A DNA stretch of 11,471 nt from Hyphomicrobium_A sp943371625 (GCA_943371625.1 CALRVN010000089.1:1-11471), one strand, 5' to 3'; counted from the stretch's first letter, positions 1 to 6,737 are shown. The notes: generated from the letters alone by a model not told the origin. Program-made: numbers and translations.

Positions 1-215
1 CGGCACTTCTGATCGGGTATGCGTTCGCCGGTCTGCCGGAATGCCATTGGGGATGGCGCCGGAGCTCAACAGGCCGATCGAGCCAGCGTGCCCGCCTGAT
101 GTGCCTATTTCCGCGTAAGGGATGGAAGGTTTCTGCCGAGCCCTAGCAGAGACGGGGAAAGCGCCGGCTACGTAAGCGCGTCTAACGCCGGCAGCCATAA
201 TTCATGAGGGCAAAC

Positions 216-1484
216 ATGAGACATGCTCTAGGCGTGTTGGGGGTTCTCGCGGCCGGCGTATTGCTTGCTGTGTCGTGCGCGATGAACTGGCGATTTGGCG
301 TCAGCCTCGGAAGGACCGAGTTCGACGGCCAGATCTACGGAGCGGCCAGCGCGGCCGCCGACTGCATGAAGGCACTCGTGCCTTTCTTCTTCTTCGCCGC
401 AATAAGAAACAGGATGTGGTCGCAGGCAGCAGCCTCGGCCGTCGTCTGGGTCGTGGTCACTGCCTACTCGCTGACCTCGGCTCTCGGTCACGCCGCGCTC
501 AACCGGCTCGATACCGCCGGCCAACGCACGGCCACGACTGAGAACTACAAGGACAATCGTGCTGATCTGGCGCGGGCTCAGGAGCAACTTTCCTGGATCC
601 CGCAGCACCGGCCTGCTCAGGCTGTCCAGTCAGATATCGACGCCTTGAAGGACGACAAGATGTGGGCAGCCAGCGAGCAGTGCTCGAAGGTCAGCGGCCC
701 CAAGACACGCGGCGTATGTCAGAAGTACCATGCACTATCGGCTGAACTCGCCTCTGCGCAGCAAACGGTCGCGCTCGAGGCTCGTATCTCCGATCTCAAA
801 GGTAAGATGTCCGTCGCTACGGCGGGCCATAATGTGATGAGCGAAGCTGACCCGCAAGCTGCGGTGCTTGCCAAGCTCGCTGCGATGATCGCCCCGTCGA
901 TCAAAGTCGAGGACGTGCAGACCGCACTCACGGTCTTTGTTGCACTGTTGCTCGAAGTTGGGTCGGGCTTCGGTATGTACATCGCATTCAGTCAGTGGCG
1001 CCTGTATGAGAGCCACACGCCAACCGCACCTGTGATGGTGCCGGTCAGCACCGCTGTGGCAGCGGTGGCGGCCCCCAAGGCCGTTGCGATAGCAAAGCCG
1101 CGTTCTGGCGCGAACGACAACAGGTCTGTGACCGAAAACAAGGTCGTGGCCGAAACCAAAGTCGTCGCCGCGCCTACCACTACGACTACCCAGAGACTGA
1201 TCGCTCCCGAAACCGACGTGGAGCGCTTCTACAAAGAAAGGATCGAGACCCAGGATGGATCTACGATTGGTGCAACTGAGATGTTCGAAGACTACTGCGA
1301 TTGGTGTGAACAGCTTGGGAAGGAGCCACTAGCTCATCCAAACTTTGGACGTGAGTTCCAAGAACTCGGCGTTCAGAAAGCCAAGGTAGCAGGTCGCGTA
1401 AGGTACATCGGCATCGCACTCAAATCCGCTGGTAAGCTCGAGGGGGATAAGAAGCCGCCGGTCTTCGCCGAGAAGGCCGCCTAG
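216..1484 (+). CDS. Four-helix membrane protein with periplasmic coiled coil and C-terminal primase-type winged-helix-like domain; function unknown
   Basis: I do not recognise a named family. Start: an ATG at 204 is in frame, but the ATG at 216 has GAGGG five bases upstream (207-211), while 204 has no Shine-Dalgarno, so 216 is preferred (422 aa). Predicted helices lie at about 4-24, 50-64, 70-92 and 232-258. The positive-inside rule (RNR after helix 2, WRLYE after helix 4) puts 93-231 in the periplasm. That segment is charged and heptad-like, with Cys156 and Cys168 flanking a short loop that could form a disulfide. An Ala/Val/Pro/Thr-rich linker (about 265-330) leads to a compact cytoplasmic domain (about 334-402). 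Its MFEDYCDWCEQLGKEPLAH stretch, followed by a FGREF...LG...GRVRYIGIAL pattern, resembles the C-terminal winged helix of D5/P4-type primases. The 3' part is less GC-rich than neighbouring genes, which fits horizontal transfer. The topology is inferred; the domain resemblance is from memory of the pattern. Confidence 0.72.
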   Translation: MRHALGVLGVLAAGVLLAVSCAMNWRFGVSLGRTEFDGQIYGAASAAADCMKALVPFFFFAAIRNRMWSQAAASAVVWVVVTAYSLTSALGHAALNRLDTAGQRTATTENYKDNRADLARAQEQLSWIPQHRPAQAVQSDIDALKDDKMWAASEQCSKVSGPKTRGVCQKYHALSAELASAQQTVALEARISDLKGKMSVATAGHNVMSEADPQAAVLAKLAAMIAPSIKVEDVQTALTVFVALLLEVGSGFGMYIAFSQWRLYESHTPTAPVMVPVSTAVAAVAAPKAVAIAKPRSGANDNRSVTENKVVAETKVVAAPTTTTTQRLIAPETDVERFYKERIETQDGSTIGATEMFEDYCDWCEQLGKEPLAHPNFGREFQELGVQKAKVAGRVRYIGIALKSAGKLEGDKKPPVFAEKAA

Positions 1485-1500
1485 AAATAGGCTTCGAAAC

Positions 1501-1524
1501 GAAAGGCCGCGAAAGCGGCCTTTC
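1501..1524 (+). terminator. Rho-independent terminator of the membrane-protein gene
   Basis: A perfect 10-bp stem (GAAAGGCCGC / GCGGCCTTTC) is closed by a GAAA tetraloop, with T-rich sequence in and after the right arm. It lies 17 bases past the stop codon of the upstream + gene. The stem is symmetric, so it may also stop transcripts of the convergent peptidase gene. Confidence 0.8.
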
Positions 1525-1544
1525 TCATTTCTGGAACACGATGG

Positions 1545-1574
1545 AAGGCGGCCTCAGGCCGCCTTTTCTTTTTG
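1545..1574 (+). terminator. Second tandem hairpin with a T-tract, overlapping the 3' end of the S9 peptidase gene
   Basis: AAGGCGGCC / GGCCGCCTT forms a 9-bp stem with a TCA loop, followed on the + strand by TTTTCTTTTTG. The loop is exactly the complement of the peptidase's TGA stop codon, and the + strand T-tract is the complement of its Lys/Glu/Lys codons. It looks like a back-up terminator for rightward transcription. On the - strand the hairpin sits across the stop codon without a T-tail. Confidence 0.5.
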
Positions 1575-3692
1575 TTTGGCCGGTGCTGCAGTCAGGCCGG
1601 TGATCTTGAGCGCGAAGGCGTAGTCGGCTGCCATCTCGCGCAGCTGCTCGTAGCGCCCGGACGCCCCGCCGTGGCCGGCTTCCATATTGATCTTCAAGAG
1701 GATCAGGTTGTCGGAGGTGTTCTTCTCGCGCAGGCGCGCGACCCATTTGGCCGGCTCCCAATACGTGACGCGCGGATCGGTGAGCCCGCCGTAGGCGAAA
1801 ATGTGCGGATAAGGCTTCGCCTCGACGTTCTCATACGGGCTGTAGGAGTGAATGATCGCGAACTCTTCGCGGCTCAGGATCGGATTGCCCCACTCCGGCC
1901 ACTCAGGTGGCGTCAGGGGCAGATCCTTGTCGAGCATCGTGTTGAGCACGTCGACGAACGGTACGTCAGCGATGAGGCCTAAGAACAGGTCGGGCGCCAT
2001 GTTGGCGACGGCGCCCATCAACATGCCACCGGCCGAGCCGCCATTGGCGACGATGCGACCGCGCTTGGTCAGGCCCTGGGCGACGAGGTACTCGCCGGCA
2101 TCGATGAAGTCGGTGAACGTGTTGACCTTATGGACGAGCTTGCCGTCGGTGTACCAGTGATAACCCTTGTCCTTGCCGCCGCGGATATGCGCGATAGCGT
2201 AGATGAAGCCGCGATCGACGAGCGACAGGCGCGTCGTCGAGAACGACGCCGGGATAGAGATGCCGTAGGCGCCGTATCCGTAGAGCAGCACTGGCGCTGA
2301 GCCGTCGAGCGGCGTCGACTTGTGATAGAGGATCGACACCGGCACAGTCTCGCCGTCGCGGGCGGTCGCGTAGAGGCGGCGGGTTACATAGTCGCTCGCA
2401 TTGTGTCCGCTGGGGACGGTCTGGCGCTTGCGGAGCACGCGCGTACGCGTCTCCATGTCGTAGTCATACGTCTCGGCGGGCGTGGTCATCGACGAGTAGA
2501 CGAAGCGCAGCGTCGCCGTGTCGAACTCGTAGCCGGGGTGCATGCCGAGCGAGTACGCCTCTTCGGGGAAGGCGATAAGGTGCTCGGCGCCATCGGACAA
2601 GCGGCGCACGACGATGCGCGGCAGGCTGTCCTCGCGCTCGAGGCGGACCATGTGCTCGCGGAAGAGGATGGTGTCGAGGATCAGGCGTCCCGGGCGATGT
2701 GCGATGACCTCGCGCCAGTTGGCCATGCCGGGCGCAGAAGCCGGTGCCTCGACGACGCGGAAGTCTTCCGCGCCGTTGGAGTTGGTGGTGATGTAGAGCT
2801 TATCGCCGTGGTGCTCGACGGAATATTCGTGGCCGACGCGGCGCGGCTCGACAACGACTGGCTCCGACAACGGTGCGTCGGCATCGATCATGCGGACCTC
2901 GCTGGTGCGATGGTCGTGCGCGTCGATCAGGATGTGCTTCATCGATTGGGTCGCTGAGATCGCGACGTAAAGGCCGACGTCCTGCTCGGCATAGACGAGC
3001 ACGTCATCCTCGACCGGTGTTCCGACGACGTGGCGATAGACCAGCAGCGGGCGGTGGTGCTCGTCGAGACGCACGTAGAACAGCGTGCGGCTGTCGTTGG
3101 CCCAAACGACGTTGCCGCGCGTGTCGGAGATGCTGTCGGGCAGGTCCTCGCCGGTCGCCGTGTCGCGCAGGCGAATGGTGTAGAGCTCGGAACCCTTGTC
3201 GTCGCTGGCGTAGGCGAGGAGGCTGTGGTCGGGGCTATGCTGAAAGCCGCCGAGGTCCCAGTAGGGCTTGCCTTCGGCTTCGCGGTTGCCGTCGAGCAGG
3301 ACGACCTCGTTGCCGCCGTCACGGCTGCGCCGGTAAACGACGGGGTACTGGCCGCCGGCGACGTAACCGGAGTAGTAGGCAAAGGGGCCGTCGGGGGCGG
3401 GGACGGAGCTGTCGTCTTCCTTGAGGCGGTCGCGCATCTCGAGGAACAGGTCATCCTGGAGCGGGCGCGTCTCGGCGAGCTGAGCCTCGGTGTAGGCGTT
3501 CTCGGCTTCGAGGTAGCCGCGAATTTCAGTGTCGAGGACTGCCGGGTCGCGCATAACCTCCTGCCAATTTGGCGCCTTTAGCCAAGCATAGTCGTCGACC
3601 AGCTCGACGCCGTGCCAGGTGGAAATCTCCGGACGGCGGGCGGCGCGGGGCGGCTTTACAAAGGCGTGACGATGGCTGGGGCCGTGCATCAT
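1554..3692 (-). CDS. ptrB: Oligopeptidase B-type S9 family serine peptidase
   Basis: Prolyl-oligopeptidase family (S9A) enzyme. Oligopeptidase B is typically a cytoplasmic enzyme that cleaves short peptides after basic residues. Using the ATG at 3692 (712 aa), the first half (about 60-420) is the beta-propeller gate with repeated D...W..D/S blade motifs. The second half is the alpha/beta-hydrolase domain with catalytic Ser553 in GGSAGG (codon at 2034-2036), Asp639 in LTDPRV and His674 in AGHGG. The DVPFVDVLNTMLD block and the EWGNP motif are typical of oligopeptidase B. No signal peptide is seen. Start: the frame extends to a TTG at 3716, but GGAG lies just before two consecutive ATGs (3692 and 3689), so one of these is likelier; spacing slightly favours 3689. 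Length matches the family's usual 690-720. The gene converges on the upstream membrane-protein gene and appears monocistronic. A proline replaces one acidic residue of the enterobacterial EFEE specificity motif, so strict dibasic preference is uncertain. Confidence 0.93.
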   Translation of the reverse strand: MMHGPSHRHAFVKPPRAARRPEISTWHGVELVDDYAWLKAPNWQEVMRDPAVLDTEIRGYLEAENAYTEAQLAETRPLQDDLFLEMRDRLKEDDSSVPAPDGPFAYYSGYVAGGQYPVVYRRSRDGGNEVVLLDGNREAEGKPYWDLGGFQHSPDHSLLAYASDDKGSELYTIRLRDTATGEDLPDSISDTRGNVVWANDSRTLFYVRLDEHHRPLLVYRHVVGTPVEDDVLVYAEQDVGLYVAISATQSMKHILIDAHDHRTSEVRMIDADAPLSEPVVVEPRRVGHEYSVEHHGDKLYITTNSNGAEDFRVVEAPASAPGMANWREVIAHRPGRLILDTILFREHMVRLEREDSLPRIVVRRLSDGAEHLIAFPEEAYSLGMHPGYEFDTATLRFVYSSMTTPAETYDYDMETRTRVLRKRQTVPSGHNASDYVTRRLYATARDGETVPVSILYHKSTPLDGSAPVLLYGYGAYGISIPASFSTTRLSLVDRGFIYAIAHIRGGKDKGYHWYTDGKLVHKVNTFTDFIDAGEYLVAQGLTKRGRIVANGGSAGGMLMGAVANMAPDLFLGLIADVPFVDVLNTMLDKDLPLTPPEWPEWGNPILSREEFAIIHSYSPYENVEAKPYPHIFAYGGLTDPRVTYWEPAKWVARLREKNTSDNLILLKINMEAGHGGASGRYEQLREMAADYAFALKITGLTAAPAKQKEKAA

Positions 3693-4217
3693 TCTCTCCA
3701 CGCAAACTTGCGGCAATATGGGGGGCGGGCCTATCGGCTGCTAAGTTCCCGGCGGCGAAATGAGCCTCATCCGGGCGGCAATTGTCCTTTGGGGACATGA
3801 CATGATGGGCGCATAGCCTCCGCTGTTGTCAACTTTGAGGACCGAATTGTCAGCACAACCACGACGGGTAGCAGGTTGGCGCAAGTACACTAGGCGTCCT
3901 CGAAAGGATTTCTTATCACCGACCATAGCGATACTTATCGCAGCGCGGTGCCACGACTTGCATTTTGTAACTGCGAGTGGGGTGAAGTCTACTTCATTGC
4001 CAGCAGATATCGGCGCAAAGCATGAACAGCGCGTCATCAAACGGTGTTAACATGGCTTGGCTACCGTGCATGGCGGACTTTGATTAGGTATAGCAGTCAT
4101 TTGTCAGTGGGCTGTAGTTGACTTTACTTTGCTTCGGTGCGAAATCTTTGCCGCGCTGTAGTACTCCCAGCACATATTGGGCAGGTAACTCGCGGCGCAA
4201 GTTCAACCTCGAGGACT

Positions 4218-4223
4218 TATAAT
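4218..4223 (+). promoter_or_regulatory. Candidate -10 element of the mucR promoter
   Basis: A perfect TATAAT lies about 75 bases before the mucR start codon in the AT-rich leader. No good TTGACA-like element is seen 16-18 bases upstream, so this is only a candidate; an activator-dependent or weak promoter is possible. Confidence 0.35.
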
Positions 4224-4287
4224 CGTTCCGAGGTATTGATCGCGATTTTATTGATACCGAACGCAAAAAACAAAAAATACTGACCCG

Positions 4288-4294
4288 AGGAGGT
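4288..4294 (+). promoter_or_regulatory. Strong ribosome binding site deciding the TTG start of mucR
   Basis: AGGAGGT, almost fully complementary to the 16S rRNA 3' end, sits 4 bases before the TTG at 4299. No ATG or GTG is equally well placed, so this fixes the rare TTG start. Confidence 0.75.
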
Positions 4295-4298
4295 CGGC

Positions 4299-4706
4299 TT
4301 GGAAGACACTTCGCGCCCTGAACTCGTCGAGCTTACGGCCAAGATCGTTTCCGCCTACGTGAGCAACAACTCCGTCGGCGCAGGCGACCTGCCACATCTC
4401 ATCAGTGAGACCCATGCCGCCCTGAGCCGCGCTAGCGGCGGGGTCGAGTCGGTGGAGCGCGAGGAGCAGAAGCCGAAGGTGCCGGTCAAGAAGTCGGTGA
4501 TGCCGGACTACCTGATCTGCCTTGAGGACGGGAAGAAGTTCAAGTCGTTGAAGCGGCACTTGCGGACCCACTACAACCTCTCGCCGGAAGAGTACCGCGA
4601 GAAGTGGGGCCTGCCGCACGACTATCCGATGGTGGCGCCCAACTACGCGCGCGCCCGCTCGGACCTCGCTAAAAAAATGGGTCTTGGGACGCGCCGCGAG
4701 CGCTAG
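4299..4706 (+). CDS. mucR: MucR/Ros family zinc-finger transcriptional regulator
   Basis: Small DNA-binding protein (135 aa) of the Ros/MucR family. These are global, H-NS-like repressors in alphaproteobacteria that bind AT-rich promoters and affect exopolysaccharide, motility, cell-cycle and virulence genes. The N-terminal segment (LVELTAKIVSAYVSNN, residues 9-24) is the oligomerisation region of the family. A charged linker follows (about 45-65). The prokaryotic zinc finger is ICLEDGKKFKSLKRHLRTH (73-91), with ligands Cys74, Asp77, His87 and His91. The conserved C-terminal block includes SPEEYREKWGLP (95-106), YPMVAPNYA (109-117) and the KKMGLG end. Asp77 stands where Ros has its second Cys; this CxxD variant is known in MucR-type proteins. 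The start is TTG. The long AT-rich leader suggests autoregulation. It is convergent with the next gene, 11 bases apart. Confidence 0.95.
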   Translation: MEDTSRPELVELTAKIVSAYVSNNSVGAGDLPHLISETHAALSRASGGVESVEREEQKPKVPVKKSVMPDYLICLEDGKKFKSLKRHLRTHYNLSPEEYREKWGLPHDYPMVAPNYARARSDLAKKMGLGTRRER

Positions 4707-4717
4707 CCCACGCGCGA

Positions 4718-5140
4718 CTAACGCCTGAAGTGGCGGTGCTGCTCCGCACTGCCGATGCGGCGCGCGTTTTCAGTTTTGACCAGGTAGTCGGCCGTCTCGG
4801 CGCGGTAAGCGCGCAGCAGGTCTGCGTGCCGGGCGACATCGTATGCCCAATGGCCGCCTCGCCCCCGTTGCCTCTCCAATCGCAGGGCACGCCGCATGCG
4901 CGCGAGGAGCTTGGCGTGGTCGGCCAGCGAGGCGGGCGTGATCTCGTGTGGCCATAGCGGCAGCAGGCGTGGCAGATCGCGCTGTCGCTCATAGGGCCGG
5001 TTACGATCCGGACGGGCAGTCTCAGGCGATTGGAATGTCATCAGGTGCGGCCCCTCAAAGGAAGCCGCAACTCTCTCACCGCGCAAACGCGCGCGGATTA
5101 CTTCCAGCCGGCGCCACTTATCCCCTTCATTCACTGGCAA
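4718..5140 (-). CDS. Conserved-type basic protein of unknown function
   Basis: About 140 aa, very rich in Arg, with no membrane segment or signal peptide. I do not recognise a named domain. The centre has a Trp/Pro motif (LPRLLPLWPHEI, about 59-70). An amphipathic Arg/Ala/Leu-rich helical part then follows, with GHWAYDVARHADLLRAYRAE at about 95-114. This pattern looks like hypothetical proteins I associate with rhizobial mucR neighbourhoods, but I cannot assign a function. Coding is supported by codon bias, by convergence with mucR and by the tight divergent spacing to the DnaA-like gene. The start is weak: the frame opens with TTG at 5140, and a GTG at 5134 is equally possible; neither has a Shine-Dalgarno. 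Nucleic-acid binding would fit the charge but is a guess. Confidence 0.65.
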   Translation of the reverse strand: MPVNEGDKWRRLEVIRARLRGERVAASFEGPHLMTFQSPETARPDRNRPYERQRDLPRLLPLWPHEITPASLADHAKLLARMRRALRLERQRGRGGHWAYDVARHADLLRAYRAETADYLVKTENARRIGSAEQHRHFRR

Positions 5141-5176
5141 GCTAGTTTGCGCACCGGCCAGTAGCGCTTCGCACCT

Positions 5177-5602
5177 ATGCTGCTCCGCGTTGTCCCACCA
5201 CCGCGCCTAGCCACGGGTTGTCCCATGATGTTGCACGAGCATGCGTTTCCTCAAGGCAACTGCCACGCTTCCGAAGGCGGCATAAATCGCGAGGCGATCG
5301 AGCATGCTGTCAGTCAGGTGTTCGGGATTGCTGGGAGGGATCTGCGCCGGTCGACACGGGGGAGGGCGAAGGTGGCGCTGGCGCGCCAGGTGGCGATGTA
5401 TATTGCCCATGTCGGCTGCGGGTTGTCGCTTACTCAGACCGGCCGCCTGTTCGGTCGCGATCGGACGACTGTCGCCCATGCCTGCGGCGTGATCGAGGAT
5501 CGGCGCGACGACCCGATGTTCGATCGCGTGCTCGATCTGCTCGAATGGGCGGTTCCGGTGATTGCCGAGCGTCCGCTATCGCGTCTCCAATCTGCGAGCT
5601 GA
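5177..5602 (+). CDS. DnaA domain-IV-like helix-turn-helix protein
   Basis: Up to 141 aa. Residues about 38-125 resemble the DNA-binding domain IV of the replication initiator DnaA. They include VALARQVAMYIAH (66-78), the helix-turn-helix around 84-104, and the signature GRLFGRDRTTVAHACGVIED (89-108), close to the DnaA box-recognition consensus (GRDH-TTV-HA). The AAA+ ATPase and other DnaA domains are absent, so it cannot be an initiator. It is probably a small regulator that may recognise DnaA-box-like sites (inference); such orphan proteins are common in Hyphomicrobiales. Start is uncertain: ATG 5177 has no Shine-Dalgarno, and tandem ATGs at 5225/5228 would give about 124-125 aa without losing the domain. 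Its stop is 8 bases before the DUF6456 gene, so the two are almost surely co-transcribed. Confidence 0.82.
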   Translation: MLLRVVPPPRLATGCPMMLHEHAFPQGNCHASEGGINREAIEHAVSQVFGIAGRDLRRSTRGRAKVALARQVAMYIAHVGCGLSLTQTGRLFGRDRTTVAHACGVIEDRRDDPMFDRVLDLLEWAVPVIAERPLSRLQSAS

Positions 5603-5610
5603 CCCAGTAA

Positions 5611-6174
5611 ATGAAATCCAAACGCTTCGAGCCGCAGGCCGCGTCCGCGCGCGCGGTGATCAACGACGACGAGAGTCCGATCGCCTGGCTGCGCCGGCGC
5701 AAGGATCGCAATGGCGAACCGATGATTTCGCAGCCTCAGTTCGACGCTGGCGAGCGGCTCCGGGCTGACTTCTGGTTCGCGCAGATGACGCCGCGCACGA
5801 CGATGAATTGGTCGGCGGCTTCACCGACGAAGCGCGGCCGTCGTTTCGGCGCGGCGCAACGTTCGGGATCGGAGATAAGTGACAATGCGGTGGCTGCTGC
5901 CGAGCGCGTCCGGCGCGCGCTCGGTGCCGTCGGACCGGAGCTTGCCGGCGTGCTCATCGACGTTTGTTGCCATATGCGGGGGCTCGAAGATGCCGAGCGG
6001 GCCGCAGGTTGGCCGCAGCGATCGGCAAAGATCGTTCTGCAACTCGCGTTGACGCGGCTTGCGCGGCATTACGGTCTAGAGCGTCCCGCGGCTACGGCGG
6101 GAGCGAGCGGCATCATGCGGCACTGGGGTGCTGACGATTATCGCCCGAAGATTGACGTTCCGCCGGAAAGCTAA
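5611..6174 (+). CDS. DUF6456 domain-containing protein
   Basis: 187 aa, cytoplasmic, no membrane segment. The conserved DUF6456 core starts at SPIAWLRRRKDRNGEPMIS (22-40). It continues through QFDAGERLRADFWFAQMTPR (43-62), an Arg/Gly-rich loop, ISDNAVAAAERVRRALGAVG (89-108) and PELAGVLIDVCC (109-120), and ends with AGWPQRSAKIVLQLALTRLA (132-151) and HYGL. The last block looks like a helix-turn-helix, so a role as a transcriptional regulator is plausible but not shown. It begins 8 bases after the DnaA-like gene and has no clear Shine-Dalgarno of its own, suggesting translational coupling. Its TAA stop overlaps the stop of the convergent sufE gene within the shared bases CTAA. Confidence 0.85.
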   Translation: MKSKRFEPQAASARAVINDDESPIAWLRRRKDRNGEPMISQPQFDAGERLRADFWFAQMTPRTTMNWSAASPTKRGRRFGAAQRSGSEISDNAVAAAERVRRALGAVGPELAGVLIDVCCHMRGLEDAERAAGWPQRSAKIVLQLALTRLARHYGLERPAATAGASGIMRHWGADDYRPKIDVPPES

Positions 6175-6608
6175 GTGCCGGCGTTCTGCTGGGCGCTCAT
6201 CGCGGCGGCATCGGCGCGCACGCGTGCAACCATAGAGGCAAGGCCGTTCGATCGCTGGGGCGTCAGGTGCTCTTTCAGACCAAGCCCGGCGAATATAGGG
6301 TCGGGCTCGGTGCTGAGTGCGTCGACAACGTCTTGCCCGTCGTAGATCGCTAGGAGAATGGCGATCAGTCCGCGCACGATGTGGGCGTCGCTGTCGGCGA
6401 CGATGTTCAACCGTCGGTGGCCGTTGACAGTCTTTGTGCTCGTCGCGAGCCAGACCTGGCTGGCGCAGCCGCGCACTTTGTTGGCGTCGGTACGCAGTTC
6501 GTCGGGCAGCGGTGGAAGTGTGCGGCCGAGTTCGATGAGGTACCGGTAGCGGTCCTCCCAATCGTCGAGAATGGCGAAATCTGACGTGATTTCCGAGAGC
6601 GACGGCAC
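6171..6608 (-). CDS. sufE: SufE family cysteine desulfurase sulfur acceptor
   Basis: SufE accepts sulfane sulfur from the cysteine desulfurase SufS and passes it to the SufBCD scaffold for Fe-S cluster assembly in the cytoplasm. The 145-aa protein has the family hallmarks: DFAILDDWEDRYRYLIELGR (10-29), LPPLPDELRTDANKVRGC (31-48) with acceptor Cys48 in VRGCASQVW, a DSDAHIVRGLIAILLAIYDG helix, and FAGLGLKEHLTPQRSNGLAS near the end. Start: the frame reaches a TTG at 6623, but GTG at 6608 has AAGAGG six bases upstream and gives the usual SufE N-terminus, so it is chosen. Length matches the family. No suf operon partners are nearby; a solitary sufE is common in alphaproteobacteria. Its stop overlaps the convergent DUF6456 gene. 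Confidence 0.94.
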   Translation of the reverse strand: MPSLSEITSDFAILDDWEDRYRYLIELGRTLPPLPDELRTDANKVRGCASQVWLATSTKTVNGHRRLNIVADSDAHIVRGLIAILLAIYDGQDVVDALSTEPDPIFAGLGLKEHLTPQRSNGLASMVARVRADAAAMSAQQNAGT

Positions 6609-6686
6609 GCGGAACCTCTTCAAACGGGTCCGATCTCAATGACCGGAGCACCTAGTCACATAGGTTGCCGGATTGCAAATACGCAA

Positions 6687-6711
6687 GGGCCGGCGTTGGG
6701 AGCGCCGGCCC
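6687..6711 (-). terminator. Hairpin terminator downstream of the DUF5330 gene
   Basis: A perfect 9-bp GC stem (GGGCCGGCG / CGCCGGCCC) with a 7-base loop lies 27 bases past the DUF5330 stop. On the - strand it is followed by TTGCGTATTTGC, a poor T-tract, so termination may be inefficient or Rho-assisted. It separates the DUF5330 gene from sufE. Confidence 0.55.
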
Positions 6712-6737
6712 GCGTCGTGCTGGGGTAAAACGTTTGA

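Larger units (their letters stand above)
3693..4298. other. Long intergenic region between the divergent peptidase and mucR genes
   Basis: About 600 bases with no convincing gene; the open frames here start with TTG, lack ribosome binding sites or have unnatural composition. The left part (to about 3800) is GC-rich and should hold the peptidase promoter. The right part (about 4080-4290) is clearly AT-richer (43% G+C by count over 4081-4140). It contains a dyad GCGATA-CT-TATCGC (3928-3941), two direct TATTGAT repeats 15 bases apart (4234-4240 and 4249-4255), and A-tracts at 4265-4277. Long AT-rich leaders are typical targets of MucR, which represses its own gene in relatives, so autoregulation is the likeliest role (inference). 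Confidence 0.55.

Noticed and set aside
1..215. Short open frames at the left edge (frame 2 to 118, frame 3 to 146) that could be the 3' end of a gene
   Set aside because: Only about 40-48 residues are visible, composition is not convincing for either frame and no family pattern is recognisable.
2322..2957. Long antisense frames inside the S9 peptidase gene (also 2873-3581)
   Set aside because: They are mirror frames of a GC-rich gene with a complete, recognisable product on the other strand.
3826..4050. 74-aa + frame and the 99-aa - frame (3741-4040) in the mucR leader
   Set aside because: The + frame starts with TTG and has no ribosome binding site. Neither product resembles a protein, and the region has non-coding composition.
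4101..4146. TTGTCA and TTGACT elements as -35 boxes for mucR
   Set aside because: No acceptable -10 hexamer is found 16-18 bases downstream of either.
5118..5126. DnaA box near the DnaA-like gene
   Set aside because: TTATCCCCT differs from the consensus at two of nine positions and is a single site inside a coding region, so it is mentioned only as a test target.
6076..6651. 191-aa - frame overlapping sufE
   Set aside because: It is Arg/Thr-rich low-quality sequence in another frame of the well-supported sufE gene.
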